Below, one piece after another: positions 38,186 through 50,263 of a stretch of 64,000 nt of DNA. Location of the stretch: NCBI GenBank assembly GCA_035048815.1, contig JAUCBN010000007.1, positions 4,533,501 through 4,597,500 of the forward strand. Direction: 5' to 3'. The stretch is from Abelmoschus esculentus. Its lineage: Eukaryota; Streptophyta; Magnoliopsida; Malvales; Malvaceae. Position numbers and translations under genes: made by a program. The notes below the pieces were generated by a model. The model worked only from the letters and a program-made list of their open reading frames with translations, searched no databases and had not been told where the DNA came from. The number at the start of each line of letters is the position of its first letter. Within the stretch, counting starts at the first letter, position 1.

Positions 38186-39589
38186 TTAAGATTCGAATCG
38201 ATTTTCGATTTTCTCGAATTTTTTACTCAGCGCCGGATCGGATTCATGGATCCAACTATACTTCTCCAGGAACTTGGTATTGGCTGTAAATTTCATAGGA
38301 TATCGACTGATACAATCTTCCCACACATTCACATCATCCATGGCATCCTTCATCACTTCCCATACGCAATTGTTACATTTGAAACCAGCTCCAAGGCTTA
38401 TCATCAAAACCCTATCACCTTTCTTAAGTCTCTTCTTGGCTTCCATGTAACTCAAAACGTACCATATCCCGGCTGCCGATGTGTTTCCGAATCGATGAAG
38501 CGCCATCCGAGTTGGCTCGAGATCGTATTCGTTGAGCCCTAAACTACGTCCCATTCCATCGATCACCGCCCTTCCACCGGGGTGAACACAAAAGTGTTGA
38601 AAACCGGATTTCATATTCAGGGTTGGAGCTTTCCCCTTGTGATTATTTCTCGAATGCATGAATGAGGCAATTGAATAGCGAAAGAGTTCACGTAGCGGTA
38701 GAGTCTTCGGGACTAATACCCGAAGATTCATCGCTACGGCTTTCGCGGCAGCTTTCGGTAAGGTTTTTGTAAGGAAAAAACCACAATAGCCTTGGGAATC
38801 TTCAATCCGTGTGCAACTTTCGTAGGCCTCGTCGCTCGATCCGCCGTGGAAACGAACGGAAAGCTTCAGTTTCATCAGAGCTTTACGTTTCATCGACGAT
38901 TTGTTCGTCAACAACAACGAACATCCACCCAATCGGAACAATATATTCGGTAGCATCATCGATCTTTCTTTGCCACAATACCAATTAGGGTTCAAGGATT
39001 CCGAGCTAACAACAACAGCAAATGAGTTCATATATGTTCTAAACAAATGGTGAACGAGATCAACCGCAATAACACTTCCACTGCACCCCATTCCGGAGAG
39101 ATTAAATACTTTAACATCTTCCCTAAGCTTGTACCGATTGATAATCCGAGCCGGCAACGACGGAACCGAGGAAATCATCGAGATAGTAACCACAAGGATG
39201 TCAATCTCCGACGGTGAAACACCGGTGTTAGCAAAGAGTTTATCGAGAGTACCGAAAACGATATCGTCGATCTCCGAAAGCGAGTCCAAAAGCTTCGGGG
39301 TTTCTTCGGTGCCCTCGATGACGCTTCTAGGACCGTATGTTTCTTCCCCAATGCCTGCATTCACCATTGCTTGAAGCAGAAACTTGTACTCGTTTAAACC
39401 AAGGTTTCTGTTCCTCAAAACCAGTTCCCCGCATGTTTCTGTATCGAGTTTCATGTCGTCTGGTGCTTTGTAACACTCGTACCCTATGAGGTAACAACAT
39501 TGATTTCTCTTTTTTAAAAACACCTTACAAATGAAGAAGAAGATAAAGGAAAAAAACACTAACAAAGGTAGTGCCATGGAAAGCTCCAT
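38186..39589 (-). CDS. 3-ketoacyl-CoA synthase (KCS), KCS3/KCS12-like
   Basis: An intronless 467-aa protein of the FAE1/CUT1 family, which condenses malonyl-CoA with acyl-CoA in the ER as the first step of very-long-chain fatty acid elongation for wax, suberin and sphingolipids. An N-terminal hydrophobic segment (aa 5-24) would anchor it. Active-site positions are present: Cys169 in NLSGMGCSGS, His336 in HPGGRAVIDG, and His365 and Asn369 in LHRFGNTSAA. The C-terminal GAGFKCNNCVWEV block is conserved. The segment before the nucleophile, VTISMISSVPSLPARI, departs from the common NCSLFNPTPSLSA form, and this together with NLSGMGCS points to the KCS3/KCS12 branch (from memory of the family). Members of that branch may be weak or regulatory rather than strong condensing enzymes. 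The first ATG gives a complete N-terminus. Confidence 0.93.
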   Translation of the reverse strand: MELSMALPLLVFFSFIFFFICKVFLKKRNQCCYLIGYECYKAPDDMKLDTETCGELVLRNRNLGLNEYKFLLQAMVNAGIGEETYGPRSVIEGTEETPKLLDSLSEIDDIVFGTLDKLFANTGVSPSEIDILVVTISMISSVPSLPARIINRYKLREDVKVFNLSGMGCSGSVIAVDLVHHLFRTYMNSFAVVVSSESLNPNWYCGKERSMMLPNILFRLGGCSLLLTNKSSMKRKALMKLKLSVRFHGGSSDEAYESCTRIEDSQGYCGFFLTKTLPKAAAKAVAMNLRVLVPKTLPLRELFRYSIASFMHSRNNHKGKAPTLNMKSGFQHFCVHPGGRAVIDGMGRSLGLNEYDLEPTRMALHRFGNTSAAGIWYVLSYMEAKKRLKKGDRVLMISLGAGFKCNNCVWEVMKDAMDDVNVWEDCISRYPMKFTANTKFLEKYSWIHESDPALSKKFEKIENRFES

Positions 39590-39676
39590 TGACGAAGAGA
39601 GAAATGAGAAAGAAAATTTAAGATTTCTTGGGTTTTTCTTTCTTTTCTTGACATGGATATTAAAGACTTCGGCCTT

Positions 39677-39684
39677 TATTTATA
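39677..39684 (-). promoter_or_regulatory. TATA box of the KCS gene
   Basis: TATAAATA on the gene strand, about 90 bp upstream of the start codon. Confidence 0.6.
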
Positions 39685-39689
39685 CTTCA

Positions 39690-40257
39690 AAATTTTCAAT
39701 CCTTTTGGAATATAATGTTTTTAAAATTCGAAGAAATGGTTTCCAACTTGGATTTCTTTTCTGTGGGTGTTTGAATGTTGCAAGTTTGAAAAATACTTGG
39801 ATTCAAAACTTGTAATTATTATTGATCCATGAAGTTGTAGTAGACGAAGATATTGACGTATCGTTGAATATGTTTTATTTTTATAAATAAAACGAAAATT
39901 TATAGTGAAAATATTTAAGGTATCGTATAAACTTTAATTTATATAAATAAGTTTATTTTAGAGTTTAAATATTTATTTTAAGATTTAGAGTTTAAGAATT
40001 TATGTTTTAGAATACTGAAATTATGGTTTAAAAATTATAATTGGGTTTTAGAATTAAGAATTTAGGAGTTTGGATTATGGTTTTATGATTTAAATAGATA
40101 CAATTGTGAAAAACTTTTGATGCGTTAAATATTAAAAAAATCCTTTAATACATAATTCTTGTAATCTATAATTTACATGTCTTTGTCGAATTTAGAGGTT
40201 ATGAGTTTAGTTTATAATCTAAAATTTAAAATCAATGTTATAAGGTTTAACTTTTAC
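39690..40257. other. KCS upstream region, no gene seen
   Basis: AT-rich with simple TTTAGRRTTT-like phrases near 39960-40090. No coding signal. Confidence 0.45.
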
Positions 40258-40265
40258 CGTGAGAT

Positions 40266-40422
40266 CAGAGGCATACCAAAATATATATATATTTTTGATT
40301 GGTAGGATAAAAAAATAATTTCTTTAGAATAAATTATATTTTTTATTTTTTAGCACTATTTAGTATATAAAAACAACAATCGACAGAGACTGAATGCCAA
40401 ACACCCTTATGTTCCACCCCTG
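40266..40422. mobile_element. hAT-type MITE, 157 bp
   Basis: Flanks CGTGAGAT (40258-40265) and CATGAGAT (40423-40430) form an 8-bp target duplication with one mismatch. The right end, reverse complemented, starts CAGGGGTGGAACATAA; the left end starts CAGAGGCATACCAAAA. The size and terminal sequence resemble the element at 25675-25842. Confidence 0.7.
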
Positions 40423-40430
40423 CATGAGAT

Positions 40431-41480
40431 GTTGTGCGGTAATTGCTCGCCTCATCTTTAAATATGAGGTACCAATAATAATAAAATACATTTCATGACC
40501 AGTCGTTTATCTCTTAGTGAGAATTCCCACAACGAAAGAATCAATCAATAATATCGACGGTAAATATCTTGATTCAAACAAAAAATAACAAATTCAAATA
40601 CCTACGATTTAACTTCAAAGTTACCTATCGGTGTCATTGCTATATTTATGTATATGCGATGTAGTAGGCAGACATTTAAAAGGTTTGAAAATAAATTAGG
40701 TCAGCCGGTTGTAGATGGGAATGGTGGTGAGCATTTAGTATAGGTAGGAAGATAGTGGTTGCATTAAGATTGGAGCACATGGAAATGAGTAAACAACTGG
40801 AAAAGTATTAAAAACATGCAGGGGATAATATATATTTATTTTACTAAGTTCAGTATGATTTAGTTTCAATTTATTTAGAACAGCTCATTTTATTATTAAA
40901 ATAATATTAAAAAAAGAGTATTATTATAATATATATTTAAACGATATATTTATTTTATAATTTTAGCTGATGTAAAATATCTAATTTATCTATGTCAACT
41001 AAAAACAGCAATTCAATAAATTTTAGCTTCAGCAATTTAAGACCGTTGAGCTGTTTTTTTTTTTCGTTTTTCCCGAATGTAGACATACTCGGCTAATTAA
41101 TGAGACAGGTCGAGCTGCTGTTCAGACATTTCGGCCAATACGAACCCATTGATAAGACCGTAGTTGATTTTCCGGTATATGTTGTGTTTGATACTAAAAA
41201 GGTACACTTCTTGTCTAGTCATGTCAAGGATTTAAATTTTAATGTTATAAATAAAAATAATTTTATTGTAAATTAGAATAAAAAAAAGGTCGATTGGTTA
41301 TATTTGTATTTAGTTTTAATATAAAATTTTATGATGTAATAACATAAATAGTTACAATAACGGTAAAAAGATAGTGGTTACACAAATATTTATTAGGGTG
41401 ATAAATTATGTGAGTTTATAGTTATCGATAATAATAATTTTTAAAAAACGTATAAAATTTTAATTAGTATTTAAATTTTA
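40431..41480. other. Intergenic, no gene seen
   Basis: AT-rich. A less AT-rich patch at 41070-41200 contains GCTGTTCAGACATTTCGGCC, which recurs in diverged form near 42398-42420. Confidence 0.45.
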
Positions 41481-41830
41481 TAAAATTTATTTAAAATTTT
41501 ATTGATATCGCTAGAAAAAATATTATAATATATTTTGTTATTAAAGACACCAAATTCAAAATTCTTTTAACAAATAATAAAAGCTTTTATTATAATCTAA
41601 ACTTTTAAAGATAACACTATCTTTTATCTAACTTATTAGATTTTGGGTAAGTACATAAAATTTATTTAAAATCTTATTGATATCGCTAGAAAAAATATTA
41701 TAATATATTTTGTTATTAAAGACACCAAATTCAAAACTCTTTTAACCTATAATAAAAGCTTTTATTATAATCTAAACTTTTAAAGATAACACTATCTTTT
41801 ATCAAACTTATTAAATTTTGGGTAAATACA
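41481..41830 (+). repeat. Tandem duplication of a 175-bp segment
   Basis: 41481-41655 and 41656-41830 are nearly identical (for example ATTGATATCGCTAGAAAAAA in both), differing at only about ten sites. No ORF is involved. The high identity implies a recent event. Confidence 0.93.
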
Positions 41831-43395
41831 TAAATTTTCGGTAACCAATATAAATTATTACAAAACCGATAAAAAAATAATAACACATTCTTACCTTATA
41901 TCATTAAATCTAAAACTAACTAAACTTATGATAAAAAATTATGTTATTTATAACATAATTTTTTATAATAATATCTATATTTAATAAAAAATTATATGAT
42001 AAAATATATAAACTACTAGTAATGTCTCCCCCTTCATAAATATATATATATACTATATAAAAAATCAATAATTATGTAGTGTTGAGTTGGGTTTGCATTA
42101 CATGCTAGCATTTATTTATATCTTTATTTTTAATAAGACACATATCTAATATATAAATATTTAAATTTATATTTTAAATAAACATTATTATGTTTTTCAG
42201 TAGGGCAACTCATTAAATTCATTTATACATGTTTTTCTAAACATTATGTACTTAAGTATTAATAGAAATGTGCTCATCATACTCCACTATTGTATATAAA
42301 AACTATATTTTTTCTATTTTATTTATATTTTAATTAAAGAAAACTGTTTTTTATTTAAAAGATTGACTAAATAGTTTGAAAGGTAGACTTACTAGCTGTT
42401 CAGACTGTTCGGCCAATAAAAACCAAGACAAAGGCATGGTAGACTTTTAATATGGATATTGAATTTAATAGACCTTTGACATTGAAAATTTGAATAGGCG
42501 TGAAGTCGAGAGTAGCTTCTAATATTTGATTTTTTTAATTATTTTAATATTTTTAAAGATAATTATCTAACATTTTATTTTTATTTTTATTTTAATTAAC
42601 GATCAACACCTTTCACCGATGATGTCACGTGTATAAAAATACTAACTAACACCTTTAGTTTTTTTTGGAGAAATGAGCTTTAACGTGACTATAATCAAGT
42701 TTAATTTAATGATTTTAAAACTTATCTTTATTAATGGTTTCCAAAAATTTTAAAATTTTATCTTGATTATTGACAAATGTTTTAATTTTTTTTTATAATT
42801 TTATATTTTTCCATTCAAAATTTGATATCAAAACCCGTTCCTGAATATAATGAAAGAGAATTAAATATTGATTATATTTAGTGACCAAAATGCAAGTATT
42901 CTAAAAGTTAAATGTCCATTTATATAGTTTACCATAATTTTTCTTATTTAGTTTCAGATCCAATAAAGAGAGGATTTTCACTCTATGAATATGTCTAAAG
43001 TTTCTTTCATGTTCCAGCCACTACCCTTGTCTTTTGTGTAAATTCCAAAATTATCCATCCATTCACCTTCATATGCATTAATGGAGTATAGGAATTCATG
43101 ACTACGATGGTCCGAAGAGTCCACAATATTTTGCTTTTATTTTCCATACAATTTTCCTTCATAAAAATTAATAACACCAATATTTTATTGTTATTATTTG
43201 ATATAATCATTAATTTATTATCTAATTAGTTTGACTCATATACAGTAAAGATTTATTATAGAAACGATTCTCTTAATCTAATTTATTTATAAAGATTTTT
43301 TTCACAAGTTACTTTATTCTATTGTCATGTGTTCTTAATTAATATGCAAACAAACAATTAAACATGACATAGATTAATCACTCGAATATAAAATA
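41831..43395. other. Intergenic, no gene seen
   Basis: AT-rich sequence downstream of the small TIGR01589-type gene. A 67-codon ORF on the minus strand (43007-43210) is not recognised and not called. About 43395-43712 is more mixed in composition and probably includes that gene's 3' UTR. Confidence 0.45.
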
Positions 43396-43712
43396 TGATA
43401 CAATGACCAGTAATCATCGACTATGATCAAATTGAAATTACAAGAATGCCCTTTTTCGACGTTGCCAGTGGTAGTTGGTTACCTAAATTAGGGTACCATT
43501 GAGGAATCCATGGTCTTCTAGGGTCACTGCCCCTCCAAAGATGGTCTAGCTAAATGGACAATGGTAATCATATTCGGAGAAGATGTATCATCGGTCGAAT
43601 CACGTACGATAAAATGTCATCAGATATTCAATAATAGAAGGGTCTAAAATCGGGAAATAGTGACCGTAACATTATGACGCGGTAATTATTTAATTTTCGG
43701 GTCTGATCGATA

Positions 43713-44664
43713 TTATTTGTCGGGGTCATTATTAGAGGCATCCGAAATCAGATTCTGAATCATTTGACTCGTCTCTTTCTCCGACATCCGGTCTTGTTTG
43801 CTTTGAGATCGTGCATAAGCTTCAAAGAATTCCTTGTTTTCTTTTTCAAGTTCATTCCAAACTGTTGAAATGTTGTTAAAAAATCATTTCTTATTATAAT
43901 TATAATAATATAATATGATCATATAAATTATAAAGCAGTAAATCAAGAAAAAAGGGTACAAAAATGAACCAACAAATGTCCAAGCTGATCATATCAACCG
44001 GAAGCTGTAATCCGGTAAGAAATTTGAAATTTCCGACCATAATTCGACTCTAATCTTGATTTATAAAATCAGAGACGACATCAGGTAAGTTCGAATTCGA
44101 ATATCATTTCTCATGTATATCCGTCTTTTGGTTGAATGGATCAAAGACTGTTTAAGGTGATCATAGTCCGGTTAGTTTTAGATTCAAATCTTAATATTTA
44201 CGACGTCTTACGACACCCTACGGGTTTATCAGAGTTTTCGGGTCTATAGGTTAAGATATCAGTAGAAAAAAACGAAACCCTCTCAGACTTATATGTTGTA
44301 AATGGATTGAAACTCTATTCAAGACAGAATCTTAACGAAGATAATGATGAAAACCAATCAAACCTCAGGACTTGATCTTTAATTAGGGTTTGCATGCAAT
44401 GGAATTATACCGGAAGCAGGTAGTTTTTACCGGTGGAAGTGATGACAGGTTTGATGTTTGCATGCTTTGACAGTGCTTCCATGCACTCTTCTTTCGTCAT
44501 GTTGAAGATCAAACACTTTTCTATCAGATGCTGCACCTGTTCAACAGCAGAACATCACATACATACATACATACATACATACACAAAGCTAATGGCACCT
44601 AATGAATCATGATAGAAAAAAAGGCAGTCACCATATGTATGTATGATGCAGAAGAATCCCCCAT
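43713..44664 (-). CDS. Small plant-specific protein, TIGR01589 type, function unknown
   Basis: Three coding exons, 44664-44632, 44536-44431 and 43861-43713, give 95 aa starting MGDSSASYIHM. The core VQHLIEKCLIFNMTKEECME and ALSKHANIKPVITSTVWNEL then LEKENKEFFEAYARS matches, from memory, the short plant-only domain catalogued as TIGR01589. Members are found throughout land plants and their biochemical role is not established. It is predicted largely helical and soluble with an acidic/polar C-terminus; there is no signal peptide or membrane segment. Introns are GT-AG and in phase. Exon 1 codes for only 11 residues, so it is easy to miss. A (CATA)n microsatellite lies in intron 1 and two G-boxes lie upstream. 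Confidence 0.9.
44558..44582. repeat. (CATA)n microsatellite
   Basis: About six CATA units inside intron 1 of the TIGR01589-type gene. Confidence 0.95.
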
Positions 44665-44766
44665 GATTGATGGTGCAATGGGTGTGTGGGGGAGGGGAAG
44701 AATATAAGATATAGGGAAAGTTTCCGAAATGAAGTGGAGGATGTGGATGTGGATGGGGCCGGGGAT

Positions 44767-44776
44767 CCCACGTGGG
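44767..44776 (-). promoter_or_regulatory. Extended palindromic G-box
   Basis: CCCACGTGGG, about 105 bp upstream of the start codon of the TIGR01589-type gene. G-boxes bind bZIP and bHLH factors and are frequent in light- and ABA-responsive promoters. Confidence 0.6.
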
Positions 44777-44877
44777 AGATGGATGATAATTGGCTGAGAA
44801 GGGATTAGGTGAGATTTGTAAATCTCCATTTCTATTGTTTTTTCAAGGTTTTTTGGCATCAGGGGGTAATCCCGCTC

Positions 44878-44883
44878 CACGTG
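44878..44883 (-). promoter_or_regulatory. Second G-box core (CACGTG)
   Basis: CCACGTGATG context, about 215 bp upstream of the same start codon. Confidence 0.5.
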
Positions 44884-44949
44884 ATGTGTGGGGTCACATA
44901 GTCCCACTGTTGGTGCACTTCAACAGTGCTATAAAGAGACGACATCGAT

Positions 44950-46490
44950 TAGGAATTTAGATAACAACCGCAGATTAAATAAATAATATTTATTGATCTT
45001 AATCAATTATAATAGTATATACATAATCCCACTTTAAACTTCATATTTTACCATGGATACAACCTCCAAGGAAAAACAATGGTTTAATTTGGTTGATAAA
45101 AGATGAGTTGATGATAATCATGGGTTTATTTTCTCAAAATCTTAATCTTATTTTATATGTTAATCATCTTTAATCTTAAAATGTCACGTGTCATGTTATT
45201 ATCGATGGACCAAGACAAGTGGGCAACTGCTCTAACCACATGGACTAGCCAACTAGGTAGTGTAGGTCTACGACATGTTCCAGTAATTTATACGATCTGA
45301 TCGTCGACATGATTCGACCCTCCTTCCCCACCACAAAGCTAGAATATAAAAGAGAGACAATGTTGTCGTCACCAAGGTCTTTCAAAGGAACAAGTTTGAT
45401 CAAACATCATATTATATATAGAATATATTTTCATAAGCAGACAAAACTGTCCATATCATGACGTGGCTGTGCAGTAAAACATACTATTCAATTCATGAAA
45501 CAACAATGGAAAGGTCGGCTTGTTTTTAAGCACAAAATATATTGTTTTTATCTCAATGACCTTCAAGAAAACAACCAAAGCATGGAACTTAAAGAATTAC
45601 ATCTTAATTATCATAATTATTTTATGTTTATATATATATATTCATATTTAATTTATTAAATAATTAATCTGGATCGAGTATCGTAGATATTCATTATTAA
45701 AATAATTATTTCAGTTTATTTTATTTTTATTCATAATATCATGATTCAAATATTTTATCTTGTTTTATGAATCCAACGTCTCATTCTACTAGACTAATTG
45801 ATAATTAATTGATATTTCTTTAATTTATCATATTTAATTAATGATAAAGTATATATTTAAAAATATTAAATATTAGTTAGAATATGGTATTACGATCATT
45901 ATTTTAAGATTTTGTTATTAAACATAGAGTTTTTATATTTTAAAAAATATCAATATTTATATAAAATATAACAACAGTATATCTTTATCCCTAAATCAAT
46001 CAATCAATTTTATTATTTTAATTCTTTATATTCTCTGCATTATATACATCATATCAGATTATGAGCCCAACATTATAGAACCAACAGTCTGCTTATTGGC
46101 CCTATTCACTGATCATCATGTGATGGACCAAATTAGATCTGGCCCACCTATTGCTTAATTCTTCAATTGATACTAGTATTATTTTTATATGATTTAGAGT
46201 TCAGATATTATAATTATATGTATATTTTTAATTAAATATAAATAGAATTTCAATTATTAATATATAATTTTATTAAAAATTCAAATTGATTAATCTAAAT
46301 CTATTTCGTCAAATAATAATCCAAATCTAACATTATTCCGGTTGAATAATTTGATTAATTTACTAAATGTAATTTTAACCATAATTAAGTGAACCAAATA
46401 TAATCTTACTCAAATAATTTAAATATAATTTTTAATAATTAAATAACTAAATTTGCTTAATTCTTCGAGATGGATTTTACTAGTCTAGGT
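44950..46490. other. Intergenic, no gene seen
   Basis: AT-rich upstream region. The patch 45185-45400 is richer in GC, but I read no protein or tRNA in it. Confidence 0.45.
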
Positions 46491-46499
46491 CACGACAGA

Positions 46500-47078
46500 T
46501 AGGGGGTCACTGTCCGCAATGTCCAGGTTCTTCATTCTGAGTACTTGCCTTGGCTGCCACGACAAATACGGGTTCTTCTAATGGTCAACCTGCTGATGCC
46601 ACAGCTCTTCGGCGTAGTCCCCCCCTCTGGTTATATTAAGATTAGCGTTGATAGAGCCTTTGATCCCACACATGGTGCTGCCATTAGTAGCATTGTTCGC
46701 GACTGTCATGGTAAGGTGCTTGGTGGTGGTCTTGGCCAGCATGCACCAAGTTGCATGGAAGCCGGTTCTGCTGAGATTACTGCTATGGTTGTCGGGCTCC
46801 AGTTTACTTGCGAACGAGATTGGCGGAGAGTTCTGTTCGAAACCGTCTCAGCTCTGATAGTCAATAAATTGAACAGAACCAGTTCCGGTGATCTCTCGAC
46901 ATTTAACCCACTCCTTGACCCGGCACGGAATATTATCGCTGATAACAGTGATTTTAAAGTCCTCTTTGCTCACAGAACGACGAACCATGTAGCCCATTCT
47001 CTCGCCTCTTGGGCTTTGAACAACTTATGTTATATTTTTTTGATTTGGTTTGTCTCTGGATTGTCGTTCCTTTTATAA
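46500..47078 (+). mobile_element. RNase H-like (RVT_3) fragment of a retroelement
   Basis: One open frame from about 46545 to 47078 (177 codons) contains GYIKISVDRAFDPTHGAA, IVRDCHGKVLGGGLGQH, AGSAEITAMVVGLQF and TTNHVAHSLASWAL. This is the order of the plant RNase H-like domain found at the end of many LINE-type elements (NVDGA, VVRD, AEA, NxxAHxLA motifs). The first Asp (SVDRAF) and the Glu (SAEITA) remain. The usual E-(S/T)-D motif reads ETVSAL, so its catalytic Asp is lost. Reverse transcriptase and endonuclease regions are absent. It could also be a solo relic of an RNase H-like host gene. Confidence 0.75.
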
Positions 47079-47079
47079 A

Positions 47080-48825
47080 TACAGGTATTTATTTTCTTGT
47101 ATACATCATGGTAAAATAATAATTTTACTTAGTATTTCTCTAGATATAGTAAAAATAGATGGCGAAAATTTTATGTATTTTTATTATTTTTATTTTAAAA
47201 TAGTAAGTTTAGAATTTAAGGTTAGAAATTATAGTTAAGGTTTAAGGAATTAATGGTAGAGTGTTTTTGTAAGACATAAGATTTAAAATATACAAATTAC
47301 TTTTACATTTATTTTTTAAAATAAAACATAAAAAACAATTATTTTTTTGAATAAAATATATCAGAAAAGACATATATTCATCTCCGATGAAAAAGTAACA
47401 CCTTAGTTATAACAACATCCATAAAATTAGAGAAATGATGTGAAAATCAATTCTGAAAAGAAAAACGATTTAATTTGTAAAAGCAAGTCAGAATTTTTAG
47501 GAAACAAGACAAAAATAATACACGAGAAAAATAGCCATTATTTTCATAAAAAGAGAGAATACCCATGAAATAAAACAAAACAAAATATTAAAAAAATAAT
47601 AGCTGAATCATTTATTAACGTTGATTAGATTAGCATGAACGATGAGTGAATATGAAAAATTGAAATGTTTGATTGAAACAAAGGAAAAGTGGAAAAGAAA
47701 AAAATAAATAAAAGGGAAAGAAAAGAAAAGTAGAAGAAAGGTGAGACGGTTGTCATCAACAATGACAATAGACTAAATTTGAAATGGTTAAAGGTGTATT
47801 TTTTTCGAGTATAATTTATATTAATTATTTTTTTTTATGAAAATATAGATATTTAGATTGTTTAATTTACAGTCTACAATAAAGTAATTCATTGATCAAT
47901 ATTGATCAATAAAAACCGTTAATTTTTATCGAGTTATCATTTATATTTTTCGAAATCAATTGACCCTAAAACTTAAATTAAATAATTAAAAAAATTTCTT
48001 TATTTTTTATTTTACATCACATTATCAACTAACGATCACATATACGAAAATTAACGATTTTATCAACTTCGATTAACATGTTAATTTATTATAGCGAATT
48101 GGATACCTTAATCAATTGTGTTTTTGCATTAAAAGTTAAATTACTAATCTAAATCGAATTTAATGATAAAAACATCCCTTCAACTAATATGTCTGTCATA
48201 CTCATAACTAGTAGATATACAGTTTTGATGTAAGAATCAATAATCTAATTACCACTTTAAAGAAACAATGAACTCCAAAACAGAAGGCATCTTTGTCGAT
48301 CCATATTCTGGATATTCTTTCTTTTGGATACCAATACTAGTTATTTATTAATTAGTGTTTAATGTTAAGTATAGATTAATTTCCTAGGAAGTTATAATAA
48401 TTCAGTGCTTTTGTGATTTTAAATGATGATTAATAGACTACCACTGAGATCCAAACATAACACTGTTCCTGTTTTGATGTTGCCTTGTCGTGTCCCTTTA
48501 GAACTCATTTTCATATTACGTGGTACTAATTGTTTTTAAAATTGGAAATCCATTTCAGATATCCACGACAACACTTTTTTGAATTTCTTTTCAGATACTT
48601 TTACTATTAAAAGATGTATATGGAAGAGCACCATCTTCAAACTTTAAATATGGACCGGATATTTTCGAATACGATAAATTTTAATTTGTTCAGAAATCTC
48701 CTGATTTTATTGTAACAAGTTTTGATTCAGTAACGACTCTTGAAAAATGTGTTTAAAATCTTTTAATTATGAGTATTTATTTTCTCTCAATGAGATTTTG
48801 TGTTTTTTATAAGACTGTAAATGAG
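47080..48825. other. Intergenic, no gene seen
   Basis: AT-rich with A-rich stretches (47460-47740). Nothing recognisable. Confidence 0.45.
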
Positions 48826-48829
48826 ATAA

Positions 48830-49380
48830 AGACAAACCGCGAGTTATTCGAGTTTAACTCAATTAAAATTCGGTCAAAATTTGATTTGTTTGGACTTGAC
48901 TTAAGCTCAAACTCAGCTGGAGTTCTTGATGAGTAGAATTGAGTTATATGATACTCGATTCAAAAAGCTCACAAACTACTCAAAAAATATAAATATATCA
49001 TTTTTATTTTTTTTATAATTTAAAATTTAAATTTAAAACCCTAAAATCTGTAAGTCTTAAACCCTAAATTAACACAATAAGCCCTAAAATTAACTAGTTT
49101 GAATTTACACAACTTGTGTATCAAAATTTTTTGTTCATTAGATTTCAAATGAGATGTGACAGATAAGAATTACTCGAATCTAACATGATTAAAGATTAGT
49201 AAATACTTGATTCTATTAGGCTCGAATAAAACTCGAACTCGACTCGAGTTCTTAACGAGCCAAACCAAATTCAGATTTTTTAAACTCATTTAAAATTACT
49301 CAAACTAATCTAAATAAATTTAACAAAATTTAACGCTACTTAAACTCGACTCAGCTCGTTTACGAGGATCACTCACAAGA
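48830..49380. repeat. ACTCG-rich dispersed repeat, copy C
   Basis: The left end contains GCGAGTTATTCGAGTTTAAC; the right end contains AAACTCGACTCAGCTCGTTT. The middle is AT-rich and includes ACTCGAACTCGACTCGAG. The composition and end motifs match copies A, B and D, but internal alignment is weaker, so it may be a related subfamily. Confidence 0.5.
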
Positions 49381-49389
49381 TGTATCCCA

Positions 49390-50263
49390 CATTTTCTTTA
49401 GGGTCGGTGATAAAATCCTAAAGCTGAAATCATATATATAAACACTAAGAAACAATATCAGTTGTTAGAAAATTCGATCAACTGGTCGACATATGACACT
49501 TCCGAGGCTTCCTTTGAAGAAATAAAAAGATTTCTCAACAAATTTAATACATGTAAAATAAATTTAATAATTATAAACACAATATATTTTTGAAAAATAA
49601 AAAACCTAGTTAAAAGCCCTTTCATTATTAAACTAAACTAAAACAAAAGCTTTATAAATTATTAAATACACCATAACTTATAAGAAAAAAAATTATATAA
49701 TATTTATATGATTGACACATAAAAAATATAAAACTTAACAATAACCAAGTAATCGTGATATAACATGTGGAAGTTTGTTCCACATAGTCCCAAACTATTT
49801 GATTCATTCATTAATTTCTCTTTATTATACGAGGATAATAAAAAAATTGAACAGAACGAATGATTCTAATAATAAAAAAATATTTATATTAAAATCTAAA
49901 TTTAAATAATTTTACCTATACGTTTTATAAGACTTAAAAAATATAAACAAGTACTATTATTTTCATTTGTCAAATTTTAATATTTATATTTTATACGAAT
50001 TAAAATATAGTTCAATTAATTATTATAATTAAACCTTATTATTGATTTTTTTACAAAAATTACTTCTATATATATACACGCGTAAATAATAGTTAAATCT
50101 TAAAATCAACGGTTAAACAATTTACATATACGTAATTAACATTAAATCTAAAAAGAAGTAACATGAAACCTTAAATTGATAAGAAGAACGAAAACAATTG
50201 GCTTGTTAGGCCAAACCAAAGCAATTCAAAGCAGCTTAGTCATATACATACACATATTTGTAT
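49390..50263. other. Intergenic, no gene seen
   Basis: AT-rich sequence downstream of the WAT1-related gene. Its 3' UTR probably occupies about 50200-50263. Confidence 0.45.

Noticed and set aside
44599..44907. 102-codon ORF on the minus strand beginning MGLCDPTHHVE
   Set aside because: It runs through the promoter and exon 1 of the TIGR01589-type gene. The true start MGDSSASYIHM lies in another frame and joins the conserved domain.
45185..45300. tRNA/SINE-like phrase TGGTTAGAGCAGTTGCCC on the minus strand
   Set aside because: There is no matching B box at the right distance, no tail and no flanking duplication.
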